In this document: piece by piece, positions 40,158 through 50,300 of the stretch
Layout: every line of letters begins with the position of its first letter
Position numbering within the stretch: the first letter of the stretch is position 1
Assembly (NCBI RefSeq): GCF_002258315.1
Contig: NZ_NOYD01000005.1
Span: 241,584 to 305,583, forward strand
From: Rhodococcus sp. 06-462-5
GTDB lineage: Bacteria; Actinomycetota; Actinomycetes; Mycobacteriales; Mycobacteriaceae
DNA length: 64,000 bases
Direction of reading: 5' to 3'
Program-made: the position numbers and the translations under genes
The notes under the pieces: model-generated
Told to the model about the DNA's origin: nothing
Database searches by the model: none
What the model saw: only the letters and a program-made list of their open reading frames with translations

Positions 40158-41642
40158 TCAGTGCGCCGGCTCGACTCCCACCAGTGCAGCGGCGCGCTCG
40201 GCGAACATGATGGCCGTCGCATGCGGGCCCCGGCTGGGCACCACCGGAAACGCCGAGGTGTCGACGACGAAGACACCGTCCACTCCGCGCACGCGGCAGT
40301 GTTCGTCGAGCACCGACCCCGGATCCGACTCCGGTCCCATCCGGGCGCTTCCGGACAGGTGCAGCGACGTACCGAGTGCCGCGAAGGGATCGTCGATCGC
40401 GGGGACTTCGACGCTGCAGGGCATCGACGGCGACGCGAGCAGATCTCGCGCCAGTTCGACGCCACCTCGCATCGCCCGCCGGTCGCTCTCCGATTCGAGA
40501 TAGCGGTATCTCACGTCAGGGGCCTCGAACGGATCCGTGCTGCGCAGCGCGATACTCCCCCGCGCCGTCGAGCGCATGAGGCCGACACCGAACACGTGCG
40601 GCCCACGCGCAAGACCGGAGATCAGTCGATCGAATCTCCTGGTGTACGGCCTGATCTCCACGTCGCCCGCATGCAACACTGCTTCCAGAGCAGGAGATGG
40701 CGTCGAGAATTCCGTCGTCGGCACCACGGGAACGGCAACCTCGGGATGGTCACTGAAGCCGGCTCCGACTCCCGGACTGTCGACGACCACCGGAATCCCC
40801 AGTGCAGCCGAGCTTTCGGACGCTCCGATGCCTGATCGCAGCAGCAACGCGGGGGTGTGCACCGCGCCGGCCGAGAGTACAAGGGTGTCGGACTCGACGA
40901 CGGTGCGTACCCCGTCGACGATGATCTCGACCCCGATCACCCTGCTGCCCTTGAACTTCAACGACGCAACCGTCGTATTGCCTTGTACCCGTAAGTTCTT
41001 TCGGCCGATGACCGGTAAAAGATATGCCACAGCGGCACTTACGCGGATCCCGTTGCGGATGTTGGACGGTACCGCACCTACTCCGCCCACGGCCGCGGCG
41101 GGAGCGTTCAGGTCCTCGTGGAATCGAAAACCCGCGTTCCCAGCGGCCTGCACGAACGATGCGGTCAGAGGATGTCGGTCCTGCTCGGGTGTGCGCGAGA
41201 CCGGCATCGGCCCGCGGGAACCGTGCCACCGATCGATCGCTCCGGCATCGAGATCGGTTTCGGAGCCGATGTAGAACGGCAGCACCTGATCGAAGGACCA
41301 CAACGACTGAGGCCAAGCGTCGAAGTCACCCGGCGTGGCGCGGACGAAATAGCCACCGTTCACCGCGCCGGAGCCTCCCAGCACCCGGCCTCGCGCGATC
41401 GTCCGAGACACACCCGCCGCGAGTTCGGCCGCATAGGTTCCCACCCATTCGCTACCGGGGCCGATCGGAAGCGTCGACGCGTCGAGCAAGGCCGCCGGGA
41501 CATCGGCGACGCCGGAGAACGCCGGCCCGGCTTCGAGCAACAGCACCGACCGATCGGGGTCCTCACTGAGCCGCGACGCGAGAACGCAACCGCAGGATCC
41601 ACCGCCGACGACGATGACGTCGGCGAACTCGATCGGGTTCAC
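40158..41642 (-). CDS. mftG: GMC oxidoreductase of the mycofactocin system (mycofactocinol dehydrogenase)
   Basis: The 494-residue flavoprotein opens with the FAD-binding VIVVGGGSCGCVLASRLSEDP and has GMC signatures GRVLGGSGAVNGGYFVRA and LSAGAVHTPALLLRSGIG, then a C-terminal RMGPESDPGSVLDEHCRVRGVDGVFVVDTSAFP. MftG oxidises reduced mycofactocin and passes electrons to the respiratory chain. The identification rests on its position 33 bases after mftF in the order mftE-F-G, the order found in mycobacteria; by sequence alone choline-dehydrogenase-like GMC enzymes look similar. The start is a GTG. Confidence 0.88.
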   Translation of the reverse strand: MNPIEFADVIVVGGGSCGCVLASRLSEDPDRSVLLLEAGPAFSGVADVPAALLDASTLPIGPGSEWVGTYAAELAAGVSRTIARGRVLGGSGAVNGGYFVRATPGDFDAWPQSLWSFDQVLPFYIGSETDLDAGAIDRWHGSRGPMPVSRTPEQDRHPLTASFVQAAGNAGFRFHEDLNAPAAAVGGVGAVPSNIRNGIRVSAAVAYLLPVIGRKNLRVQGNTTVASLKFKGSRVIGVEIIVDGVRTVVESDTLVLSAGAVHTPALLLRSGIGASESSAALGIPVVVDSPGVGAGFSDHPEVAVPVVPTTEFSTPSPALEAVLHAGDVEIRPYTRRFDRLISGLARGPHVFGVGLMRSTARGSIALRSTDPFEAPDVRYRYLESESDRRAMRGGVELARDLLASPSMPCSVEVPAIDDPFAALGTSLHLSGSARMGPESDPGSVLDEHCRVRGVDGVFVVDTSAFPVVPSRGPHATAIMFAERAAALVGVEPAH

Positions 41643-41675
41643 ACCGTCGGCGGAGCCGACCGGGCTCGCACCTCG

Positions 41676-43202
41676 TCAGCCGTCGAGGCGGGGTTTGAGG
41701 GCCTCGACGCTGCGGGCGGACAGTGCGCCGCGCCACAGCCCCGCTCCGTAGGCGACGTCATCGGCTCGTTTGTAGAAGGCATAACGCACAGGATCGAGGC
41801 CGCCGAGCTCCCGATGCTTGTACCAATCCGAGAATGCCTCTGCCACAGCCAATCCCAGCGCGATTCTACGAATTCGACTCGACAGCAGCACGGCGAGCAG
41901 GGTGATCGGCCAATAATGTCGACACAGGGCCGACGCCAGTTGCCACAACCCCGCCACGAAACCCTCGGCGGCGAGAATGGCCGCGATCCGCGTGGGCTGA
42001 TCGAGACCGACGAACATCTTGCGCAGGCGAACGATCGTCACGCCGAGTGTGGCGGCGGCACCGACGAGTCCGATCCGCGTCAGACTCGCGGCGAGCAGAC
42101 ACGCGACCAACGTCCACGGAGACATCGCGATCGGCGGCACCATGCCCGGATGACGCGCCGACAACGGTGTGGCACCGGTGCCGTAGAACAGCTTGCGGGC
42201 GAACCACTCGACGAAGGTGACGCGATGCTCGTGCGCGACGTGGGCGACGGGTTCGTAGCGCAGCCGCCACCCCGCCTCCTGCAGTCGCCAGCACAGGTCC
42301 ACGTCCTCGGCCACGTGCATCGACTCGTCGAATCCGTCGCAGTCCATTGCCACCGACCGGCGCATCAACATCGCGGCGCTGGGAACGTACGACACCGAAC
42401 TGCCTGCCCGTACCGCCGCTTCCTTGCGGCCCAGGTCGAGCGACGACCGGGCGTGTTCGTACCTGGCCAGCGCGCTGCCCTCGGGCTCGAGTGCGACGAT
42501 GCGGGGGGCCACCAGAGCGACCGCCGGATCCGAGAAGTGACCGAGCATCACCTCCAGCCACCCCTTGCGTGGGACGACGTCCGAATCCAAGAACGCGACA
42601 AAATCCGTTGTGGCACATCGTAAGCCAGTGTTTCGCGCCGCAGCCGGTCCGCGTGAGCGCTCGTGCCGCAGCACCGTCACGCTGCCCACACTCCAGGAGA
42701 TCCGCGGTACTGCGACCGGGACGTCAGAGCCGTCGTCGACGATGATGACGTGCAGACCGTGGAGTGCCGCGATCAAGCGCTCCAACCCCGCCTCGTTGTT
42801 CTTGAGCGGTACGACGACGGTGACGTCGCACGGCGACGGGATCGACATCGGGCGCGGGTTCCCGACACCCGAGTCGAGCAATTTGCGAGCCACGAGAGCG
42901 GACTGCGAGTCGGTCACTTCGATGAATCCATCGCCGATCATCGCCGCAGCGGTGGGTGCGAGCTTGAGCATGCGGGTCGGTGAACCACCGATCAGGACGC
43001 GTCCTTCGGAGAATGTGCGTACGCGTGGATCGACTCGCACCCCGAAGCCATCAGGCAACCGACCTTCACCCATCAGGAGATCGTAAGCGGACGAGACGCC
43101 GAAGTGTCGGCCACCCGTGAAATCGGACGGAACATACCTGTTCCCCGTTTTTCGCAGCTTCTCGTCTGGGTCGCGACCAGTCGTTTCACCGGGTTCGGTC
43201 AC
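41676..43202 (-). CDS. mftF: Mycofactocin glycosyltransferase
   Basis: The 508-residue protein is the family-2 glycosyltransferase that adds a beta-1,4-glucose chain to the mycofactocin core. About 110 N-terminal residues ([26 protein letters not shown]) precede the GT2 domain with [41 protein letters not shown], the DxD-like [14 protein letters not shown] and a [13 protein letters not shown] acceptor motif. Hydrophobic segments near the C-terminus suggest membrane attachment. It starts with GTG at 43202 in a GTGA overlap with mftE; the frame is open much further upstream but that text is a shadow of mftE. Confidence 0.93.
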   Translation of the reverse strand: MTEPGETTGRDPDEKLRKTGNRYVPSDFTGGRHFGVSSAYDLLMGEGRLPDGFGVRVDPRVRTFSEGRVLIGGSPTRMLKLAPTAAAMIGDGFIEVTDSQSALVARKLLDSGVGNPRPMSIPSPCDVTVVVPLKNNEAGLERLIAALHGLHVIIVDDGSDVPVAVPRISWSVGSVTVLRHERSRGPAAARNTGLRCATTDFVAFLDSDVVPRKGWLEVMLGHFSDPAVALVAPRIVALEPEGSALARYEHARSSLDLGRKEAAVRAGSSVSYVPSAAMLMRRSVAMDCDGFDESMHVAEDVDLCWRLQEAGWRLRYEPVAHVAHEHRVTFVEWFARKLFYGTGATPLSARHPGMVPPIAMSPWTLVACLLAASLTRIGLVGAAATLGVTIVRLRKMFVGLDQPTRIAAILAAEGFVAGLWQLASALCRHYWPITLLAVLLSSRIRRIALGLAVAEAFSDWYKHRELGGLDPVRYAFYKRADDVAYGAGLWRGALSARSVEALKPRLDG

Positions 43203-43885
43203 GAGATCACGCCCTGCTCGGAGGGACTCCATCGCCCGACTGCATCGGCTGCTCTGGTGCACATCTGCTCGAAGGCGCGACGCCCTTCGTCCGCATCGGC
43301 CCCGGTCGGATCGCCGAGCACGCCGTTGGCAGTGATCGGTGCCAATCCACCGTCGCGAAGTGCAGGCAGCAGGGCGGCGATGTCGGTCACATTTCCCACC
43401 TGCGCCTTCGCCATGTTCACCACCTCGGGCGAAAGGTGCAGTAGCAACGACGTTTCGGTCCGTCCGGCGTGAGCATCTGCTCCGGGTATCGCGCACGGAA
43501 ACCACACGACATCGCGTCCCTCGTACCGGAGCTGCAGCACTGCGGTGCGCACCGTCGGCGCGTTTCCGCCGTGGCCGTTGACGAACACCACTCTCTCGGC
43601 CCACCGGCACGCGGAACGTCCGTACTCCACCAGAAGTGTTTCGAGCGCGGCTGCACCGATCGAGACGGTGCCGGGAAAGCCTTCGTGTTCGCCACTGGCC
43701 CCGTACGCGATCGACGGGGCCACGACTGCGTCGGGAATGGTTCGCGCCACGGCGTCGGCGATACGGGTGTCGGTGTCGAGGGGAAGGTGCGGTCCGTGCT
43801 GCTCGATCGAACCGACCGGCACGACGAGGGTCCTCGACCCGTCGACGTCCGGCCAGTACTGCGCACCGAGGGAGTCCGTGGCCAT
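43199..43885 (-). CDS. mftE: Mycofactocin precursor peptide peptidase (creatininase family)
   Basis: The 228-residue product is a creatininase-fold metallo-amidase with [19 protein letters not shown] (metal ligands E, H and D) and [16 protein letters not shown], plus [14 protein letters not shown]. MftE releases the modified Val-Tyr dipeptide from MftA after MftC has acted. The start at ATG 43885 is the family start. It is divergent from a GntR regulator across about 70 bases and overlaps mftF by four bases. In other genomes mftE follows mftD directly; here about 7.9 kb lies between. Confidence 0.93.
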   Translation of the reverse strand: MATDSLGAQYWPDVDGSRTLVVPVGSIEQHGPHLPLDTDTRIADAVARTIPDAVVAPSIAYGASGEHEGFPGTVSIGAAALETLLVEYGRSACRWAERVVFVNGHGGNAPTVRTAVLQLRYEGRDVVWFPCAIPGADAHAGRTETSLLLHLSPEVVNMAKAQVGNVTDIAALLPALRDGGLAPITANGVLGDPTGADADEGRRAFEQMCTRAADAVGRWSPSEQGVIS

Positions 43886-43955
43886 GGATGCAGATGCTAT
43901 CGGATGGAACGAAGCCGTCACGCCGTCGAAACACACGGGCGCTAATCTTCGATTC

Positions 43956-44672
43956 GTGCCACCCCGTCGTCGATCCATATTGCTCTCGCAATTGTCGATA
44001 TCGGCACCCGGCGGCCCGCAGCCGTCGATCCTGCGCGAATTGCGTTGCGTTATTCTCGCTGGCGACGCTCCACCGAATACCCCTATTCCACTCAACGAAG
44101 TCGCGGAACTGTTCGGGGTCAGCCGAATACCGGTGCGCGAGTCGCTCAAGACGCTGATCGGTGAGGGATTGGTCGATCATCGGCCGAATCTGGGCTATAC
44201 GGTCGCCCAGTTGACGGCAGCCGAACTACGCGAAATGTACATCGTCCGAGAGGTTCTGGAGACGGCAGCGCTTCCGATCGCCGTCGAACTCGCCACCGAT
44301 GCCGACCGCGAACACATCGCCGAGATCAATCGGCAACTCGAAGCGTCACTGGCTCGCGACGACTCGCGGGAGTATCACCGACTCTCACGTGAATTCCACC
44401 TGTCCCTGACGCGCCCGTCTCGGATGCACCGGTTGCTGCACATGCTCGAATCAGCATGGAACATAACCGAACCCGTGCAACCGATGGTGCATGTCGCCGG
44501 GTCCGACAGGGCGTCGCTGCACAGCGACCATGCCGATATGCTCACGGCATTCCTGGACGGCGATTCCGCCGGACTGCTCAGCGCAGCACAACATCACCAC
44601 ACGCGTCTCAATTCGGTCATTTCGACACTTTCGAACGACCACGGATTGTTTGCCGACCCGCCGTCGGAATAG
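43956..44672 (+). CDS. GntR-family regulator, FadR/FCD type
   Basis: The 238-residue protein has an N-terminal winged helix ([53 protein letters not shown]) and an all-helical FCD ligand domain with metal-binding histidines ([16 protein letters not shown]; late HHHTRL). GTG 43956 is preferred because it places the winged helix at the usual distance from the N-terminus; an ATG at 43887 is in frame. It precedes an NCS1 permease and a racemase on the same strand and is probably their regulator, although the divergent mftE promoter is also within reach. Confidence 0.87.
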   Translation: MPPRRRSILLSQLSISAPGGPQPSILRELRCVILAGDAPPNTPIPLNEVAELFGVSRIPVRESLKTLIGEGLVDHRPNLGYTVAQLTAAELREMYIVREVLETAALPIAVELATDADREHIAEINRQLEASLARDDSREYHRLSREFHLSLTRPSRMHRLLHMLESAWNITEPVQPMVHVAGSDRASLHSDHADMLTAFLDGDSAGLLSAAQHHHTRLNSVISTLSNDHGLFADPPSE

Positions 44673-44675
44673 CGG

Positions 44676-44766
44676 AGGAACGACCCGAAAAGATACGGGA
44701 GTGGAGCCTGCAGGAACGACCCGAAAAGATACGGGAGTGGAGCCTGCAGGAATGACCGAAAAGATA
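44676..44766 (+). repeat. 36-base tandem repeat, two copies and a partial third
   Basis: The unit begins AGGAACGACCCGAAAAGATA and ends GTGGAGCCTGC. Copies lie at 44676-44711 and 44712-44747 and are identical; a third from 44748 to about 44766 has changes. Each unit contains CCCG...CGGG able to form a small stem, so it may also terminate the GntR transcript. There are no spacers, so it is not a CRISPR array. The GGAGTGGAGCC and GGAACGACC words recur inside eutC (32203-32256). Confidence 0.85.
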
Positions 44767-44868
44767 TATCGCTCTCGTCACGAATGCGCAACACTTCGCC
44801 GCTAGCTTTTCCTCATTCGCTCGTTCACCTCCTTCGTTCACCTCAATGCCATGCCGTCAGGAGCATCG

Positions 44869-46422
44869 ATGACAGATACAGCGCACGGTCCCGCTCAAAC
44901 GGGAGATCTCGTGGAAGCCGCGGGCCACCCCGTCGGTGGTGGCCTGATCAAGGACAGCTACGACCCGCGGCTGACCAACGAGGACCTCGCTCCGCTGAAG
45001 AAGCAGACGTGGACGTCGTACAACCTGTTCGCCTTCTGGATGTCCGACGTGCACTCGGTCGGCGGTTACGTGACCGCGGGCAGCCTGTTCGCGCTCGGGT
45101 TGGCCAGCTGGCAGGTGCTGATCGCATTGCTCGTCGGCATCACGATCGTCTACTTCTTCTGCAACCTCGTCGCCAAGCCGAGCCAGGTGTCGGGTGTTCC
45201 CTATCCGGTCATCTGCCGCAGTGTTTTCGGCGTCCTCGGTGCCAATATTCCAGCCATCATTCGCGGTTTGATCGCAGTGGCCTGGTACGGCATTCAGACG
45301 TTCTTGGCCTCGGCCGCTCTCGACATCGTGTTGATCAAGTTGTTCCCGTCGCTGGCTCCGTACGCCGTCACCGCGGATTACGGTTTCGCAGGGTTGTCGC
45401 TGCTGGGCTGGGCGAGCTTCTTGTTCCTCTGGGTCGTCCAGGCCGCGGTGTTCTGGCGTGGCATGGAGTCCATTCGTAAGTTCATCGACTTCTGCGGCCC
45501 GGCCGTCTACGTCGTGATGTTCATGCTGTGCGGCTACCTGATCTGGAAAGCAGGCTGGGGCGCAATCGATCTCAATCTCGGTGAGGTCGAGCACACCGGT
45601 CTGAGCTCCATTCCGGTGATGCTGGGTGCCATCGCTCTGGTCGTCTCCTACTTCTCGGGCCCGATGCTGAACTTCGGCGACTTCTCCCGCTACGGCAAGT
45701 CCTACGCGGCGGTGAAGAAGGGCAACTTCCTCGGCCTGCCGGTGAACTTCCTGGTGTTCTCGATTCTCGTCGTCGTCACCGCCTCCCTGACGCTTCCGGT
45801 GTTCGGTGAACTGATCACCGATCCGGTCGAGACCGTCGCCCGGATCGACAGCACGTTTGCCATCGTCCTCGGAGCACTGACCTTCACAATCGCCACCATC
45901 GGCATCAACATCGTCGCCAACTTCATCTCCCCTGCATTCGACTTCTCGAACGTCAGCCCCCAGCGCATCAGCTGGCGCGCAGGCGGCATGATCGCCGCCA
46001 TCGGCTCGGTGCTGATCACGCCATGGAACCTGTACAACAACCCCGACGTCATCCACCTGACGCTCGAGACCCTCGGTGCATTCATCGGACCCCTGTTCGG
46101 CATCCTCATCGCCGACTACTACCTCGTCCGCAAGCAGAAGGTCGTGGTCGACGAGCTGTTCTCGATGTCGCCCACCGGGCTGTACTGGTACTCCAAGGGT
46201 TACAACCCGGCCGCGGTGTACTCCACCATCGTCGGCGCATTGGTCGCGATGTTCACCGTGCTCTTCAACGGGGCCATCGACGGTATGGAGATCGCCGGTA
46301 TGTCGACGGCATCGAAGTACAGCTGGTTCATCGGCTGCGGCATCGGATTCGTCATGTACTACTACCTGGCGACGCGAACCAAGCTTGCTGTCACCAACTT
46401 CGACGTTCCAGCGAAGGCATAG
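44869..46422 (+). CDS. NCS1-family nucleobase/hydantoin permease
   Basis: The 517-residue protein has twelve membrane helices and NCS1 hallmarks: LKKQTWTSYNLFAFWMSDVHSVGGY (start of helix I), GVPYPVICRSVFG, PAIIRGLIAVAWYGIQTF, SGPMLNFGDFSRYGKS, and PWNLYNN followed by GPLFGILIADYYLVRKQ. Members carry uracil, allantoin, hydantoins, cytosine or vitamins by cation symport. AGGAG stands six bases before ATG 44869. The next gene, 10 bases later, is a hydantoin-racemase-like enzyme, so hydantoin or allantoin derivatives are the likely cargo. Confidence 0.93.
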   Translation: MTDTAHGPAQTGDLVEAAGHPVGGGLIKDSYDPRLTNEDLAPLKKQTWTSYNLFAFWMSDVHSVGGYVTAGSLFALGLASWQVLIALLVGITIVYFFCNLVAKPSQVSGVPYPVICRSVFGVLGANIPAIIRGLIAVAWYGIQTFLASAALDIVLIKLFPSLAPYAVTADYGFAGLSLLGWASFLFLWVVQAAVFWRGMESIRKFIDFCGPAVYVVMFMLCGYLIWKAGWGAIDLNLGEVEHTGLSSIPVMLGAIALVVSYFSGPMLNFGDFSRYGKSYAAVKKGNFLGLPVNFLVFSILVVVTASLTLPVFGELITDPVETVARIDSTFAIVLGALTFTIATIGINIVANFISPAFDFSNVSPQRISWRAGGMIAAIGSVLITPWNLYNNPDVIHLTLETLGAFIGPLFGILIADYYLVRKQKVVVDELFSMSPTGLYWYSKGYNPAAVYSTIVGALVAMFTVLFNGAIDGMEIAGMSTASKYSWFIGCGIGFVMYYYLATRTKLAVTNFDVPAKA

Positions 46423-46432
46423 GATTTCTTCC

Positions 46433-47164
46433 GTGCTCATCAAGGTCATCAATCCGAACACCACCAGTTCGATGACCGCAACGATCGGCGACTGTGCCCG
46501 GGCCGTGGTCGGCCCGGGCACGGTCGTCGACGCGGTCAGCCCCTCGATGGGGCCCGTGTCCATCGAAAGTCACGTCGACGAAGCGCTCAGCGTCCCAGGC
46601 ATTCTCGCCGAGATCGCCCGTGGCGAGGCCGCGGGGGTCGACGGCTACGTCATCGCCTGCTTCGGAGATCCCGGCATCGACGCAGCCCGCGAGCTGGCGG
46701 CCGGGCCGGTCATCGGCATCGCCGAGGCGGCCATGCACGCCGCGAGCTTCCTGGGCCGAGGATTCAGCGTCGTCACCACACTCGGACGCACCATCGGGCG
46801 TGCTCAGGATCTCGCGAACCACTACGGCTTCGGACGCCACTGCCTCGGCATCCATGCGTGCGAGCTGCCGGTCCTCGATCTCGAGACCGATCCCGATGCC
46901 CGCAAGATCGTCACCGAGGCGTGCCGCGTCGCCGTCGAGACGGACGGCAGCGATGCCGTCGTACTCGGATGCGCGGGCATGGCCGATCTGTGCCAACACA
47001 TTTCGGCCGAGATCGGCGTACCGGTGGTCGACGGTGTGGCCGCGGGAACCCTTTTCGCTCAGTCCCTCGTCTCGCTGGGACTGGGCACCGGAAAGCGGGG
47101 CGAATTCGCGACTCCGCCGGCCAAGCTCTACACGGGGATGCTCGAGGGCTTCAGCCGCGAGTGA
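46433..47164 (+). CDS. Asp/Glu/hydantoin racemase family protein
   Basis: The 243-residue product has the cofactor-independent racemase fold with INPNTTSSMTATI at the N-terminus and the two catalytic cysteines in IACFGDPGIDAARE and VVLGCAGMADL. Hydantoin or allantoin racemases are the nearest described group. The start is GTG 46433 with AGGA upstream. It is in one operon with the NCS1 permease. No hydantoinase or carbamoylase is present in the window, so the pathway is either incomplete here or completed elsewhere. Confidence 0.88.
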   Translation: MLIKVINPNTTSSMTATIGDCARAVVGPGTVVDAVSPSMGPVSIESHVDEALSVPGILAEIARGEAAGVDGYVIACFGDPGIDAARELAAGPVIGIAEAAMHAASFLGRGFSVVTTLGRTIGRAQDLANHYGFGRHCLGIHACELPVLDLETDPDARKIVTEACRVAVETDGSDAVVLGCAGMADLCQHISAEIGVPVVDGVAAGTLFAQSLVSLGLGTGKRGEFATPPAKLYTGMLEGFSRE

Positions 47165-47167
47165 CTG

Positions 47168-47365
47168 CTACCGCGAACGAGTCAGCGTGGCAACGGTGTA
47201 GCCGATCGCTCCGCCGGCGACCAGCACGCCGACGAGCAGCAACACAACCTGCAGAACAGTCGACATCGAGTCCGCGAACAACGCTACGTAGACCACGACG
47301 CAGGACGCGACGATCGCGATGAGAGCAGACAGTGTCGGGGGGACTCTCGGAGACTTGTCGGTCAT
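47168..47365 (-). CDS. Small two-helix membrane protein
   Basis: The 65-residue product has two hydrophobic segments (SALIAIVASCVVVYVALFA and VLQVVLLLVGVLVAGGAIGY) and belongs to no family I recognise. It starts 27 bases downstream of the nSTAND-WD40 gene stop on the same strand and could be co-transcribed with it. It is convergent with the racemase gene, three bases apart. Confidence 0.65.
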   Translation of the reverse strand: MTDKSPRVPPTLSALIAIVASCVVVYVALFADSMSTVLQVVLLLVGVLVAGGAIGYTVATLTRSR

Positions 47366-47392
47366 GGTGTCAGTACACCATCTCCGAGTCCA

Positions 47393-50300
47393 TCAGGTCT
47401 CGCACAAGCCCCGATAGGGAACACCGGGTAGGTATTGGGCCCATTCCGCTTCCGTCACCACCGACCCGCCGGATTCGCACAGATGGGTACGAACCTCGTC
47501 GGGGTCGGTTCGCCAGATGCGAACATCGCGGGCCGTGCCACCGCCGAACAGCACTCGCCCGTCCGCGGCGAAAACAGCGTCGTTGACGCGCTGACCGTAT
47601 GCGGTGAGGGCGGCGTACTGCGACGGTGCGGCACGGTCCGCCACATTCCACAGCCAGACCGACGATCCACCGTCGCCCGCGGCCAACCGGGTGCCGGACC
47701 GATCGAAGGCGAGCGAGGAGATCGGGCTCGACGGCCCGACGACTCGAGCCAGGTGCTGCGGTTCTGCGGAGTCTGTCATGTCCCACAGTCGAATCGAGCG
47801 ATCAGCACTGCCCGCGGCAAGAGTTCTCCCGTCCGGTGAGATGGCCACGGCCTGGACGCTACTTCCGAAACCGCCGAGCACGGCCGTCCGGCGCGGATCG
47901 GTCGGGTCTCCGACATCCCACAGCTCGACCACACCACCGACACTGGCGATGGACAGTACGGACGCATCGGGAGACAGTGCCATTCCGGCGGGATAGTTTC
48001 CCGCATTCAGGGTCGACACCATGCGCGGAGCGGCAGGGTCCAGAAGCGACCACAACGACACGTCGTTCGAGTTCTGGCCGGACGCGACCAGCAAGGTCCC
48101 GGTGCGGTCGAAGACCAACACAGCAGTCAGACTGCTCGTTGCCGTCCGAACGGTGCCGAGCGCCACCGGATCGGCGAGATCGGTTGTGTCCCACAGCTGA
48201 AATCCTCCGGTTGCCGTACCCGCCGCCGCCCGGGTTCCGTCCGCAGTGAGCGCCACCGCGCCCGTCTGGTCCATACCGTCACCGATGACCAACGGCTTCG
48301 ACGCCACCGGATGCTCGACGTCCGAGACGTCCCAGAGCGTCGTGGCGAGAGCCCGGGTGCCTGCTCCGACGAGCAAACGCGTTCCCGATGCACCGATGGG
48401 GTTCTGAAAGATCGTGTCGCCGGCATCGGCGAGAGCTGGTCCGGGCAGCGGCCAGATCCGGGTGATTCCATCGCCACTGGCAGTGACGATCGACGAGCGA
48501 TCCGGGGTGAATACGAGCGAACTCACCTCGGAAGGACCGGGAAGCGTCAGCTGTGGCGTTCCCGAGGCCGCGTCCCACACCTTCGAGGAATTGTCCGAAC
48601 TCGCCGCAGCGATCAGAGTCCCGTCCCCGCTGAACGCCACATCGTTGACATAGCTGGTGAATCCCGTCAACGCCGGCAGAGGAGACAACCGGCCTGCGTC
48701 GACAGCCCACCGCAGAACCTCACGACCGGTAGTACCGGCGATCAACGTGGTGCCGTCAGGCGAGAAGGCCAACTGTTGTGCGGTGTAGGTCGATCCGTCC
48801 GAGGGGACGTCGATCAGTGGAACGGTGGGGGCTGCTGGAGACCTCGTCAGCTGCGCGGCGTCCCACAACCGCATCGCGCGCCCGGGACCGACCGTCACCA
48901 GGTACCGCCCATCGGGGCTGAACTCAGTCGCTGTCGGTGAACCGGGTTGAGCCACTTCGGCCACTGCGGTCGGCCGCGCAGGATCGGCGACGTCGAGGAC
49001 AGGCAACGACTCGGCCCCGGTGCCGACGAGAAGCAAGCGGCCATCGGGAGAGTAGGACAGGTTTCGCACCTCGTCGACATCGTTGCGCGACAACATTATC
49101 GGTGCCGTCGGATCCGACACATCCCACAGTTCGACGCCGTAGAACCCACCCACGGCGAGAACGTCACCCCGCGGATCGAACGTCAGCGCCGATGCGTCAC
49201 GAGAGGTGATCTCGCCGAGTCGCGCGTGGCCGTCCGCGAGGGACCACATCCGGACGCGACCGTCGGAACCAGCTGTTGCCACGAGGCTTCCGGCCGGGTC
49301 GACCGAGGTCACCGCCCCGCCTTCCACACCGAGTAACCGCACCGGAGTGTGGATCGCGGACGAATCGAGTATTGCTGATCGCGCCTCGGACGTTCGATCC
49401 ACCTCGTACGACGCCAACGCGAAGTACGCCGCCAGACCGGGATCTTGATTCCTCAATTGGCTTGCGACACCAGCGATTTGACGAGAGACGGCTTCTGCCT
49501 CTGCATGTTCGGCATCGACCCGCCGTTTGTTCGCGTCCGAGCGAGCGACGAACGCGGTGACCGCCAGTGTCACCGACAGTACGGTCAGAATCGCCAATGC
49601 AGTGACGAGCGTTTCGAGAATGCGTCGTCGACGTCGGTCGTTTCGGTGTTGTTGCTCGATTCGATTCGCACTTGCTTCGAGGTAGAGCCTCTCGATGGAA
49701 TTGAGATCGCGCCGACGCACCGGTCCGACGGATTCCTGTACCACCACCAGCCTGGACTCCGGCAACAGCGAGCCCTCGTCGCGGTCGTTGTTCTCCCACA
49801 GTTCGGCCGCCTGGGTGAGCCGACGGTGTTCGACCAGCCACTGACGATCGTCGTCGAGCCACTCACGCAGCCGCTTCCATGCCGTGAGCAACGCCTCGTG
49901 CGTCACCTGGACCGTCTCTTCGTCGACGGTCAGCAGTCTGCCCGCGGCGAACCGTTCGATGACGACATCGACGTCGGTGACCACGTCCATGTCGTCGTCT
50001 CCGTGGAACAGCTCGAGACGATCGACGCGGCGGCGCGTGACCACGTCGTCGTCGAGATTGACCAGACGCATGAAGATGCGGCGTGCTTCGCGCTGCTGTT
50101 CGGAAGTCAAGGCGGAGAAGACTTCCTCGGCACTCTGGCCCACCGCTCCGCCGATTCCGCCGGTTGCGAGATAGTCCGCGACGGTCAGAGTTCTGCCGTT
50201 GGAAACCTGCCACGTGGTCAGCAGTGCATGCGAGAGCAACGGCAGGGCACCGGAGTCGTGGGCGAACTGCGATCCGCGTGGACCCAACTCGCCGATCAGT

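Noticed and set aside
44676..44766. 36-base direct repeats as a CRISPR array
   Set aside because: The units adjoin without spacers and only two are intact; no cas gene is in the window.
44857..46563. A 568-codon minus-strand frame opposite the NCS1 permease
   Set aside because: It is a His/Asp/Gln-rich shadow; the plus strand has a good ribosome site and a twelve-helix NCS1 protein.
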